Of a stretch of DNA of 30,605 nt, positions 15,010 to 23,473 are shown in pieces. The stretch covers positions 1-30,605 of the forward strand of contig JBAQZZ010000106.1 of assembly GCA_049791475.1 (NCBI GenBank), given 5' to 3'. This DNA comes from CAXBID01 sp049791475. Lineage in GTDB: Bacteria > Bacteroidota > Bacteroidia > Flavobacteriales > Flavobacteriaceae. Each line of letters begins with the position of its first letter. Within the stretch, counting starts at the first letter, position 1. Position numbers and translations under genes: made by a program. The notes beneath the pieces are model-generated. The model did not search any database, was not told the origin of the DNA, and saw only the letters and a list, made by a program, of their open reading frames with translations.

Positions 15010-15084
15010 AGTTGTACGTCTGTAAAAAAAGTGACACGCTTTTCTAGTTAAGAAAAGCGTGTCACTTTTTTTAGTTGTACGTCT
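15010..15084. repeat. 51-bp hairpin element flanked by 12-bp direct repeats
   Basis: The direct repeat agttgtacgtct occurs at 15010-15021 and 15073-15084. Between them is a perfect 22-bp inverted repeat, arms 15024-15045 and 15051-15072, with loop agtta; the arms begin with seven A, contain gtgacacgctttt and end with seven T. The hairpin is a good bidirectional terminator, and the flanking repeats resemble a target-site duplication or a pair of protein-binding sites. Confidence 0.85.
15024..15072 (+). terminator. Strong bidirectional hairpin terminator after the 7TM-AraC gene
   Basis: 22-bp perfect stem with a 5-nt loop. The A-tract on the left arm and T-tract on the right arm give an intrinsic terminator in both directions. 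Located 32 bp after the regulator stop. Confidence 0.75.
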
Positions 15085-15133
15085 TCGTGGTAGCTTTTTT
15101 TCACTTTTGCTTAGAACTTAAAACATAACAAAA

Positions 15134-16852
15134 ATGAAACATCTTATTTTATCAATTGCATTACTAATCACTACATTAAGTAATTCTCAAACAGAGTTAA
15201 AACTACATAATACTATTTCTAAAGAAATTAGTTCAATTAAAAATCATAACTACACAATATACTTAGAAGAAAATCAACTCGCATTTCTCACGCTGAATCA
15301 AATAGGAGTAGATGTAGCTATTACTTCTTTTGATGCTGATGGTAAAAAGATAAGGGAATTTGACAGTCCTAACGGAAGATTCGGACCAGAAATGATCATT
15401 ATTAATTCAAGTAAAAAAGGTTTCTATAAGCTAAAAGTTGTCTCAATAGATTCAAAGGATATAAAAGGTGAATATAAATTATCTGTTCAAAAAGTAGTAA
15501 AAAAAGCGAGTACTTTATTTGAGGAAGTAGACCAAGTTTTCTTGCCCTGGGATAATTCTAATACACCAGGAGCAGCAGTTGCTATTATTAAAAACGGTAG
15601 TGTTATTTATCAAAACACATATGGAAGTGCTAACCTAGAATACAATTTACCTATAACTAAAACATCTGTTTTTATGACAGGCTCCGTTGCAAAACAGTTT
15701 ACTGCATTTTCAATCATGCTCCTAGAACAAGAAGGAAAACTATCATTAGACGATGATATTAGAAACTATATTCCGGAAGTTCCAGATTTTGGATACACCA
15801 TTACGTTAAAACATTTAGCAAATCACACGAGTGGATTGAGAGAAGAAGCTGTGTTAGCTGGCATGATGGGTTGGCTAGAAAGTGATGTAGTAACAACAGA
15901 ACAGATTCTAAAAGTTATTAGCAAACAAAAAGCACTAAATTTTAAACCTGGTGAACAATACATGTATTGCAATACCGGTTACACCTTATTAGCAGAAGTT
16001 GTTTCTAGAGTATCAGGACAAACATTTGCTACATATACAAAAGAAAATATTTTTGACCCCTTACAAATGCGTAACACTGAGTTTTTTGATGATTATCAAA
16101 AAATAATAAAGAATAAAGCATACTCATACTATCCTCGTGGAAATGGTTTTGTAAAAAGTGTTTTGAACGATGCAAATCCGGGATCTTCAGGTCTTTTAAC
16201 AACAATCGAAGATTTAAGTTTATGGGTGTTGAATTTTCAGAGTCATAAAATAGGAAGTGCTTCTATTTTCAAAAAAATGAGAACTAAAGGGGTATTAAAC
16301 AATGGGGAATCCACAAATTATGGTTTAGCACTAGAAAGAAGTACTTATAAGGGATTATCAGAAATAGGACATGGTGGGTCTATTGGAGGTTTTAAGGCAC
16401 GTATTGCTACATTTCCAGAGCAAGATTTTGCTGTAATAGTTATCGCAAATATATCTTCAATTCATCCTTATCATATTCCAAATCAGATTGTAAATATCTT
16501 CCTAAAAGATGAATTTATCCCTGAGATCAAAAAAGAAACGAATATTCAACCAGAAACATCCAAGATTGCTAAGAAGGAAGAACCTGTTGATTACGCTTCT
16601 TTCGAAAGCTATGTTGGCAAATATTATAGTGATGAACTTTCTACAGAATATGAGTTTTTTCTAAAGGATAACAAATTAATTTTAACACATCCGAGGGTGC
16701 CTATGAGCTTAACACCTGTTCGTAAAGATGTATTTATAGTTGATGGTTGGGGAGCCGCAGAAATAACATTTACAAGAGATATTGAAAATACAATTACAGG
16801 GTTCAGTTTTTCTATGATTAATTCAAAAAATCTTATGTTTAGTAAAAAATAA
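15134..16852 (+). CDS. Secreted serine hydrolase of the beta-lactamase/penicillin-binding (class C) family
   Basis: The 572-aa protein has a signal peptide (1-19, MKHLILSIALLITTLSNSQ), an N-terminal beta-rich domain (about 20-122, resembling a pre-peptidase-like accessory domain), and a beta-lactamase fold (PF00144 type) with the active serine motif S184-V-A-K187, the Y278-C-N280 motif and the HGGSIGG box near residue 410. A C-terminal extension (about 480-572) has the small beta-barrel look found in related hydrolases. Class C-like family members act as D-aminopeptidases, esterases or peptidoglycan peptidases as well as beta-lactamases; antibiotic resistance cannot be inferred. It follows the 7TM-AraC regulator and is probably controlled by it. 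The promoter is not obvious. Confidence 0.9.
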   Translation: MKHLILSIALLITTLSNSQTELKLHNTISKEISSIKNHNYTIYLEENQLAFLTLNQIGVDVAITSFDADGKKIREFDSPNGRFGPEMIIINSSKKGFYKLKVVSIDSKDIKGEYKLSVQKVVKKASTLFEEVDQVFLPWDNSNTPGAAVAIIKNGSVIYQNTYGSANLEYNLPITKTSVFMTGSVAKQFTAFSIMLLEQEGKLSLDDDIRNYIPEVPDFGYTITLKHLANHTSGLREEAVLAGMMGWLESDVVTTEQILKVISKQKALNFKPGEQYMYCNTGYTLLAEVVSRVSGQTFATYTKENIFDPLQMRNTEFFDDYQKIIKNKAYSYYPRGNGFVKSVLNDANPGSSGLLTTIEDLSLWVLNFQSHKIGSASIFKKMRTKGVLNNGESTNYGLALERSTYKGLSEIGHGGSIGGFKARIATFPEQDFAVIVIANISSIHPYHIPNQIVNIFLKDEFIPEIKKETNIQPETSKIAKKEEPVDYASFESYVGKYYSDELSTEYEFFLKDNKLILTHPRVPMSLTPVRKDVFIVDGWGAAEITFTRDIENTITGFSFSMINSKNLMFSKK

Positions 16853-16996
16853 AGGCACATAACAAAGTATAAAAAATAGCAGTTGAGAGCTAAAATTTAT
16901 AGTAAGTCCTTTTCTGCTATCTTTGTTTCAAACTAAAAAGTAATGTATAATAATCGGCTACTATTCTTATACTTAACGTTAAACGAACCTTCAAAA

Positions 16997-17779
16997 TTAT
17001 TTTCCAGAAAAATCAGCTTTTCGTTTTTCTAAGAAGGCGGTTGTACCTTCCTCAAAATCTTCTGTTCCAAAGCAATTTCCAAATTCTGTAACTTCAACTT
17101 GAAAACCATTTACACCATCTTTAAAATTCGCATTTATAGCTTTAATTGCTGCACTAATGGCAACTAGAGAATTTCTAGAAATTTTGGATGCTATTTTTTG
17201 GCAGAGCGGTAATAATAATTCCTGATTTACAACATGGTTAACCAAACCATAATTAAGTGCTGTGTTAGCATCTATCATGCCTGCGGTCATTATCATTTCC
17301 ATGGCACGACCCTTTCCTACAAGTTGTGGCAAACGCTGTGTTCCGCCATAACCAGGAATCACTCCTAAGGATACTTCTGGCAAGCCCATTTTAGCATTAT
17401 CGCTTGCTAATCTAAAATGGCAAGCCATGGCTAATTCTAATCCGCCGCCAAGCGCAAAACCATTTATTGCAGCTATAACTGGTGTTGCTAAATTTTCTAC
17501 AAAATTGAATAATAAATCTTGCCCTTTTGCTGCTAAATCAGCACCTTCTTCAACATCAAAATCAGCAAATTCACTAATATCTGCACCAGCTACAAACGCT
17601 TTTTCACCACTTCCAGTTAAAATAATAACCTTGGTGTTTTTATCTTTATTAGCTTCATCAAAAGCATGGTGCAATTCTTCAATAGTCGCTTTATTTAAGG
17701 CGTTTAACTTATTTGGACGATTTATAATAATCGTCATTATACCATTATTTTTTTCGGTAAGTATGTTAGTATATTTCAT
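16997..17779 (-). CDS. Enoyl-CoA hydratase (crotonase family)
   Basis: The 260-aa protein has the crotonase oxyanion-hole regions AFVAGADISEF and NGFALGGGLELAMACHF, and both catalytic glutamates of true hydratases, E115 (GGGLELA) and E135 (GLPEVSLGVIPGYGGTQRL). It should hydrate trans-2-enoyl-CoA to 3-hydroxyacyl-CoA in the cytoplasm, in fatty acid or amino acid breakdown; short-chain crotonyl-CoA hydratase is the likely subtype. It starts 3 bp after the stop of a small secreted protein gene and so is the last gene of the minus-strand run that begins with a sensor kinase. No partner beta-oxidation genes are nearby. Confidence 0.93.
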   Translation of the reverse strand: MKYTNILTEKNNGIMTIIINRPNKLNALNKATIEELHHAFDEANKDKNTKVIILTGSGEKAFVAGADISEFADFDVEEGADLAAKGQDLLFNFVENLATPVIAAINGFALGGGLELAMACHFRLASDNAKMGLPEVSLGVIPGYGGTQRLPQLVGKGRAMEMIMTAGMIDANTALNYGLVNHVVNQELLLPLCQKIASKISRNSLVAISAAIKAINANFKDGVNGFQVEVTEFGNCFGTEDFEEGTTAFLEKRKADFSGK

Positions 17780-17782
17780 AAT

Positions 17783-18202
17783 TTATTCTTTAAATAATTC
17801 TAAACCTGTAATGTGAGATGTTTCAGATTCATAAAACCGTAAGGCTGTTTTTACTATTTTATCTGTTCTATCTCTAGGAGATTTATTTATATATTTTGCT
17901 TTAGAGTTGTTCAAATTCACAGAAAATTCATCATTTACATCTGAAGGTTTAGCGTAAAAAGAAACTATTTTACCTTCTACTTTCCAAGTTCCTTTCCCAT
18001 AAAAGTTTTCTTCAGCAGGAATACCTCCTTTTACATTTCTATAAAAATTATACAAGAACGTCCCATCTTCATTTAACGTTAATGTCCATTTCGTTTTTGA
18101 TCCATCAATCATATCTTTAGTATGATCAATGACATAAACCCCAGCTTGAGAAAACACTTTAGAACACGTTAAAAACAAAAAAACAAGAAATAGCTGCTTC
18201 AT
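17783..18202 (-). CDS. Small secreted lipocalin-like protein of unknown function
   Basis: The 139-aa protein has a signal peptide (MKQLFLVFLFLTCSKVFSQ) and a beta-strand-rich mature part: KTKWTLTLNEDGTFLYNFYR, KGTWKVEGKIVSFYAKPSD and a final TALRFYESETSHITGLELFK. The LTLNEDGTF...GTWKVEGKIV pattern is the usual one of small lipocalin-like or copper-resistance NlpE-type folds in Bacteroidota, but no ligand-binding residues can be named. The gene lies between the sensor kinase (6 bp gap) and enoyl-CoA hydratase (3 bp gap), so all three are likely one transcript. It could be part of the signal sensed by the kinase, which is speculation. Confidence 0.75.
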   Translation of the reverse strand: MKQLFLVFLFLTCSKVFSQAGVYVIDHTKDMIDGSKTKWTLTLNEDGTFLYNFYRNVKGGIPAEENFYGKGTWKVEGKIVSFYAKPSDVNDEFSVNLNNSKAKYINKSPRDRTDKIVKTALRFYESETSHITGLELFKE

Positions 18203-18208
18203 GGTTGT

Positions 18209-19669
18209 TTAATTTTCTTTAGGAAATGTAACTCTAAACGTGGTCCCTTTATCTTTTTGAGACTCAAATGTTATAGAACCTTTATAGGTTTCTACAATAT
18301 TTCTAACCATGGCTAAACCTAGGCCCATACCACTGGTTTTGGTAGTAAACTTAGGCTCAAAAACCTTGGTTTTATTTTCTTCTAAAACGCCCGAGCCATT
18401 ATCGGCAACCGTTATAACAACATCGCCATTATTTGTGCCCACATTAATTACAATTTTTGGTATTTGGTTTTCTGGCATGGCTTGAATACCATTTTTAACC
18501 AAATTAGTAACTACACGAATTAATTGGGTTCTATCAAATTTTGCTATAATCTCATCTTTTTCAGCTGAGAAAAATATATAATCTTCATTAAAAATATCTA
18601 AAGCTAGTTTAACAATTTTTACCACATTTAAGGTTTCATTTTGTTGCGCTGGCATTTTTGCAAAGTTTGAAAACGCAGATGCTATTGAGCTCATCGTATC
18701 TATTTGCTGAATAAGGGTTTTACTGTATTCATCAACTTTAGAATGGATATTTTCATCCATCGGATCAAACTTACGCTGAAAGTTTTGAACCGTTAAACGC
18801 ATGGGTGTTAAAGGGTTTTTAATTTCGTGAGCAACTTGTTTTGCCATTTCTCTCCAAGCTTGTTCACGTTCGCTTTTAGCTAGTTGTACGGCACTTTCTT
18901 CAAGCTCATCAATCATGCTATTATACGAGTTTACTAAGGTGTATATCTCTTCGCTGGTATCATCTATCACTATCTTTTCGTTACGCTTTTCTAAGCGCGT
19001 CATTTTTATTTTATCGCTAATTGTTTTTAAAGATTTTGTAATGTATTTTGAGAGCAAAAAAGCAATGCCAATAGCCATTAATAAAACAAATAAATAGGCA
19101 TAACTTATACGTTCTAAAAATTCGTTAAGCTCTTTCGACAGAAAATCATCATTCTCTAAATAAGGAATGTTTAATATGGCTATGGATTTAGATTTATTAT
19201 CGGTAATGTAGGTGAAAGAGGATTGAAAAGTTTGTCCGTTTTCCTTTAATAAATCTACATAACGATGTTGCGCGGTGTTTGAAAGTGCGTTTAAAATTTC
19301 AGGGTTTAAACACTCTGCAATATTTTCTTTTTGTAAACCTGCTTTTGATGAAATTAATAAACCGCCTTCCAAATCGTAAAGGTTTATAATGAGTTTATGA
19401 ATATCTGCAATATTGTAAATTTCCTCTTTAAAAATTAAAGGAATATTTTCTGTTTTTACTTCCCAAGTATTTTGTCTACCATTTAAAACGCGTTTTATAT
19501 GCGTTTGCACACTCTGTTCTTTTCGTTCTAATCGTTCTTTATGGTAATCGTGCGTTTCTTCTTTATATTGATAAATCGCTACCCAAGAAATAAGTATAGA
19601 CGCTAACAATACCAGCAATATCATAGCTAAAAAAATACGGGTACGAAGCGAGAGTTTTTTTAAGTTCAT
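18209..19669 (-). CDS. Membrane sensor histidine kinase (NtrY-like, HAMP-HisKA-HATPase)
   Basis: The 486-aa protein has a TM helix at about 12-32, a periplasmic sensor domain (about 35-185), a second TM (about 190-207), a HAMP domain (about 208-262), the phosphorylated histidine H281 in MAKQVAHEIKNPLTPMRL, and an ATPase domain with N box (NLVKNGIQAMPE), G1 (DNGSGV) and G2 (GMGLGLAMV). The EIKNPLTPM box is typical of NtrY-type kinases. No response regulator is adjacent, so the partner is elsewhere. It heads a minus-strand operon with a small secreted protein and enoyl-CoA hydratase. The signal is unknown. Confidence 0.93.
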   Translation of the reverse strand: MNLKKLSLRTRIFLAMILLVLLASILISWVAIYQYKEETHDYHKERLERKEQSVQTHIKRVLNGRQNTWEVKTENIPLIFKEEIYNIADIHKLIINLYDLEGGLLISSKAGLQKENIAECLNPEILNALSNTAQHRYVDLLKENGQTFQSSFTYITDNKSKSIAILNIPYLENDDFLSKELNEFLERISYAYLFVLLMAIGIAFLLSKYITKSLKTISDKIKMTRLEKRNEKIVIDDTSEEIYTLVNSYNSMIDELEESAVQLAKSEREQAWREMAKQVAHEIKNPLTPMRLTVQNFQRKFDPMDENIHSKVDEYSKTLIQQIDTMSSIASAFSNFAKMPAQQNETLNVVKIVKLALDIFNEDYIFFSAEKDEIIAKFDRTQLIRVVTNLVKNGIQAMPENQIPKIVINVGTNNGDVVITVADNGSGVLEENKTKVFEPKFTTKTSGMGLGLAMVRNIVETYKGSITFESQKDKGTTFRVTFPKEN

Positions 19670-19765
19670 CTATGTTTATAATTCATTAAATATAGCAATA
19701 ATCGAACCAAAGAGGCTAAGCGCCATTTAAAATAATCTTGTTTATTTATAGCTAGTTGTTACAAT

Positions 19766-20317
19766 TTAACCTTCAGAGTTTTTGTCTCTAAAATTTTTAT
19801 AAAGCTTAAAACCAAGCATGATAAGTACGCCTAAAATTAGAATACCCACAATACCCCAAATCCAATTTATCGAGCTTTTAAGAATGACAAGAAATACCAC
19901 TGCAAATAAAATAAACGTAGCGCCCTCATTCCAAATACGCATAAAACTTGATGTTTTTGTTACCACATCGTTTTGTAGCTGTTTGTAATATTGGTGTGTT
20001 TTTAAATGATAAATAATAAGTAAAACTACAAACCCTAATTTTACGTGCATCCATGGTTGTTGTAACCAACTTGGTACTAATATAAGCAACCAAATGGCAA
20101 ATAAAGTTGCTAAAATAGCTGATGGCCAAGTGATAATAAACCACAAGCGTTTTGCCATAAGTTTTAATTGTTTGCCCAGAATTTCTTTGTCGGGAGACGG
20201 TTTATGAAACGCTTCTATTTGGTATACAAATAACCTTGGAATATAGAATAACCCCGCAAACCAAGTAATCACAAAAATGAGGTGAAATGCTTTTATATAG
20301 TTGTAATATTCTGCCAT
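19766..20317 (-). CDS. hemJ: HemJ-type protoporphyrinogen IX oxidase (CopD/UPF0093 family membrane protein)
   Basis: The 183-aa protein is hydrophobic with four or five TM helices. Its start, YIKAFHLIFVITWFAGLFYI followed by PRLFVYQ, and the segment WMHVKLGFVVLLIIYHL are the conserved histidine and lysine regions of HemJ, which oxidises protoporphyrinogen IX to protoporphyrin IX. The databases often call this family CopD-like. The assignment is supported by hemH, hemA, hemC-hemD and hemE in the same window. Its ATG overlaps the stop of the VPS10-type gene by one base (TGATG), suggesting translational coupling. The C-terminus is charged (KNFRDKNSEG). Confidence 0.82.
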   Translation of the reverse strand: MAEYYNYIKAFHLIFVITWFAGLFYIPRLFVYQIEAFHKPSPDKEILGKQLKLMAKRLWFIITWPSAILATLFAIWLLILVPSWLQQPWMHVKLGFVVLLIIYHLKTHQYYKQLQNDVVTKTSSFMRIWNEGATFILFAVVFLVILKSSINWIWGIVGILILGVLIMLGFKLYKNFRDKNSEG

Positions 20318-23300
20318 CAGTCTTCTACAAATAAATAGTTTAACTTTTTGCTATTAAAGGCTGTATTAAAAGCACTTATCTCTTCGCTTATTAATTTATC
20401 AAATGCATTTAATTCTGTTTTAATTTGAGTTGATAATTCATTTTTAACAGTAATATCTTGATCGGTTGGCGCAAAATCACCCATACTAATTAACGAATTA
20501 AGATGCCCCAGTTTATTAGTTAATCGAATAGGAAAATTCAATGGATCTTGATCGCTTTTATTCTGGGTTTGATATAAAGCTTCCTCTATTTTAGTAAAGT
20601 CTTCTTTAAGCTTTTTAGATTTTTCTAAAAGTTCTTTTACATTATCATCATCTTTATATTGAGTTTCAAAGGCGGTAAGTTGATTTTTAATTTTTCTGAT
20701 TTTCTTAATAGATTTATGGGCATCATCCATGGTTTTATTAACATCTTTTATAAAATCAAACTGCTTTTGCATATCGGCTTGAGTGCTTTCAGCTCTTGGA
20801 TCTGCAATAATGTTAAAAGATTCTGGAGTTGCTGTTCCGTTTACATTTAAATGTACTTTATACATTCCAGAAATAGCTTTCGGACCATCTAATCTAGCTG
20901 ACCATAAAATCATGCCTTCTAATTTTTCAGCACCATCATAAGTCATATCCCAAACAAATTGATTCATTCCTTTTTTAACTTCTAACTTGTCTTTCTTTTT
21001 GTCCCGATAGCTATCGGGATTAGTTGAAAATGTTTTTATAGTATCTCCTTTTTGATCAAAATAGGTTAATGACACCTCATCTTTTTCTTTATCATAACTT
21101 TTTAAATTGAAAAACGTCATGACACCATTAGGATGATTTGTTCCTGCGGTTTTATTATCTTTTGTAGAACCACCACGCATTCTGTAAGTATCTTTTGGTT
21201 TGAAAAGTTTATCACCTTCAGAACTAGAGCTGTATAACTGATGTAAAACAGTTAAATCGTCAATCATCCAAAGACTTCTTCCTTGAGTAGCAACTATTAA
21301 GTTATTGTCTTTTATTGCCAAATCTGTAATAGGTACAATAGGAAGATTTAACTGAAATGGTTTCCAATTCTTTCCATCATTAAACGAAATATACATGCCT
21401 GTTTCTGTTCCAGCATATAGTAATCCTTTTTGTTTTGGGTCTTCTCGAAGTACTCTTGTAAAGTGTTCAGGGTTAATCCCATTTGTTATTTTTGTCCAAG
21501 ATTTACCATAATCCGTAGTTTTATACAAATACGGAGCAAAGTCTCCCGTTTTATATTTTGTTCCTGCTACATAACACGTTCCAGCATCAAAAGCACTTGG
21601 CTCGATACTATTAATCATCATCCATTCTGGCATCCCTTTAGGCGTTACATTATTCCAGTTCTGGCCACCATCTTTTGTAACATGAATCAATCCATCATCA
21701 CTTCCAACCCAAAGTAAACCTTCTGTTATTGGCGATTCTTGAGCAGCAAAAATGGTACAATAATATTCAACAGATGTGTTATCTTGAGTTATTGGACCTC
21801 CTGAAGATTTTAGTTTTTCAGGATCATTTCTGGTTAAATCTGGACTAATAATTTCCCAAGACTGCCCTTCGTTTTCAGTCACATGAACGTGTTGCGAAAA
21901 AGTATACAGTCTATTTGGATTATGCTTAGAAAATATAATTGGAAAATTCCATTGAAAACGATATTTCATACCTTCAGCGCCATGACCCATTGGGTTGTCT
22001 GGCCAAACGTTAATGGCTCTTGCTGTTCCGCGCTTGTGATTTACTCGTGTTAAAAACCCATCATAACTTCCTCCATAAATAATATCATTATCCTTAGGAT
22101 CTACAGCAATATGAGCAGATTCTCCGCCTGCTGTACCTTCCCAATCATCTTCGGTAATCGAACGACCATCCGTTCTATGCGGAATTCTAACGGTGGAATT
22201 GTCTTGTTGTGCTGCATAAATACGGTATGGAAAATGGTTATCAGTTGTAACTCTATAAAACTGCGAGGTTGGCTGATTGTGATAGGTGCTCCACGTTTCT
22301 CCACCATCGTAAGTTACTTGAGCACCTCCGTCATCTCCAATTATCATTCGGTTAGGGTTCTCTGGAGCAATCCATAAATCGTGATGGTCTCCGTGAGGCG
22401 CATTATATGTACTGAACGATTTACCACCATCTGTACTTTTATGGTAGCGTACATTTAATACATAAACTACATCAGCATCTTTAGCATCTGCATAAACTCT
22501 AGTATAATACCATGCACGTTGACGTAATTTACGCTCGCTATTCATTTGTGCCCAGGTTTCGCCACCATCTTCACTTCGATACAGCCCACCTTTCTCTTTA
22601 TTTTCTATAATAGCCCAAACACGTTGGTTATTTACTGGAGAAACCGTAACGCCAATAATACCTAAAGTATCTTCTGGAAATCCTTTTTTTGTTGAAATCT
22701 CTGTCCAAGTTTCGCCTTTATCTGTACTTTTCCATAAAGCAGAACCTTCACCACCCGAACTTAAACTGTAAGGTGTACGTCTAACGCGCCAAGTTGAAGC
22801 ATATAAAATTCTTGGATTAGTTGGATCGATTAGCAAATCAACAATACCTGCATGCTCATTAGCAAACAATGTTTTCTTCCACGTTTTTCCTCCATCAGTA
22901 CTTTTATAAATACCACGCTCTTGGGTTGGTTTGTAAATATTCCCTAAAACACCTGCATAAACTATATTATGATCCGTAGGGTCTACAGCAATTCTTGGAA
23001 TATGACGCGCATTTTTTAGTCCTGCAGAAGTCCAAGTTTTACCAGCATCAACACTTTTCCAAATACCATAACCTGAAGATACATTACCACGAACGGTTTT
23101 TTCTCCACCTCCAACGTACATAACATTAGGGTCGCTTTTAGTTACTGTAATAGCTCCAATACTGCCTCCAAAAAAGCCGTCAGAAATATTATCCCAGCTT
23201 CTACCGCCATCTACAGTTTTCCAAATACCACCACCTGCTGATCCAAAATAATAAAGATTTGGTTTGTTTGGAACTCCTGTTACTGCAGCACTACGCCCGC

Positions 23301-23424
23301 CTCTAAAAGGACCAACTAAGCGATATTCAAGCGCGTCATATTCAGATTCATCAAAAGATTGGCCTTCTAATTGTGCAAAACTTCCAAATAAGAAAAGGCA
23401 TATAACTGTGGTAATTAATTTCAT
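20317..23424 (-). CDS. Secreted VPS10/sortilin-type BNR-repeat protein
   Basis: The 1035-aa protein has a signal peptide (MKLITTVICLFLFGSFAQLEG) and a 10-bladed-propeller-like region with many Asp-box (BNR) motifs such as STDGGKTW, STDKGETW, SEDGGETW, TYDGGETW, TKDGGQNW and TTDYGKSW. After about residue 730 come a linker, an Ig/FlgD-like domain and a lysine-rich coiled region (about 880-1000). Proteins of this type are periplasmic or outer-surface and their substrate is generally unknown; an enzymatic (sialidase-like) role is not supported as no catalytic residues can be seen. An in-frame copy of a dispersed palindrome is embedded near residue 801-807. It lies between MATE and hemJ and overlaps hemJ by one base. 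Confidence 0.85.
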   Translation of the reverse strand: MKLITTVICLFLFGSFAQLEGQSFDESEYDALEYRLVGPFRGGRSAAVTGVPNKPNLYYFGSAGGGIWKTVDGGRSWDNISDGFFGGSIGAITVTKSDPNVMYVGGGEKTVRGNVSSGYGIWKSVDAGKTWTSAGLKNARHIPRIAVDPTDHNIVYAGVLGNIYKPTQERGIYKSTDGGKTWKKTLFANEHAGIVDLLIDPTNPRILYASTWRVRRTPYSLSSGGEGSALWKSTDKGETWTEISTKKGFPEDTLGIIGVTVSPVNNQRVWAIIENKEKGGLYRSEDGGETWAQMNSERKLRQRAWYYTRVYADAKDADVVYVLNVRYHKSTDGGKSFSTYNAPHGDHHDLWIAPENPNRMIIGDDGGAQVTYDGGETWSTYHNQPTSQFYRVTTDNHFPYRIYAAQQDNSTVRIPHRTDGRSITEDDWEGTAGGESAHIAVDPKDNDIIYGGSYDGFLTRVNHKRGTARAINVWPDNPMGHGAEGMKYRFQWNFPIIFSKHNPNRLYTFSQHVHVTENEGQSWEIISPDLTRNDPEKLKSSGGPITQDNTSVEYYCTIFAAQESPITEGLLWVGSDDGLIHVTKDGGQNWNNVTPKGMPEWMMINSIEPSAFDAGTCYVAGTKYKTGDFAPYLYKTTDYGKSWTKITNGINPEHFTRVLREDPKQKGLLYAGTETGMYISFNDGKNWKPFQLNLPIVPITDLAIKDNNLIVATQGRSLWMIDDLTVLHQLYSSSSEGDKLFKPKDTYRMRGGSTKDNKTAGTNHPNGVMTFFNLKSYDKEKDEVSLTYFDQKGDTIKTFSTNPDSYRDKKKDKLEVKKGMNQFVWDMTYDGAEKLEGMILWSARLDGPKAISGMYKVHLNVNGTATPESFNIIADPRAESTQADMQKQFDFIKDVNKTMDDAHKSIKKIRKIKNQLTAFETQYKDDDNVKELLEKSKKLKEDFTKIEEALYQTQNKSDQDPLNFPIRLTNKLGHLNSLISMGDFAPTDQDITVKNELSTQIKTELNAFDKLISEEISAFNTAFNSKKLNYLFVED
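21002..21019. repeat. Dispersed 18-bp perfect palindrome, copy 2, inside a coding region
   Basis: Same tcccgatagctatcggga as at 6809-6826, translated in frame as PDSYR within NPDSYRDKKKDK of the VPS10-type protein. The reading frame is intact, so it sits in a tolerant linker. Confidence 0.85.
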
Positions 23425-23473
23425 TATGTTGGTAATTTTTTTATTTCTTGCTTAAAAATAAGCATAAAAAATA

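Noticed and set aside
15134..16852. Antibiotic-resistance beta-lactamase
   Set aside because: SxxK, YxN and HGG motifs are shared by many esterases and peptidases of the family, and the extra domains are not those of AmpC enzymes.
20317..23424. Sialidase activity for the BNR-repeat protein
   Set aside because: Asp-boxes are structural only; I could not find the arginine triad or the nucleophile region of sialidases.
23450..23463. Hairpin gctta-aaaa-taagc as terminator between VPS10-type and MATE genes
   Set aside because: The stem is just 5 A/T-rich pairs, there is no T-run in the transcribed direction, and the genes appear cotranscribed.
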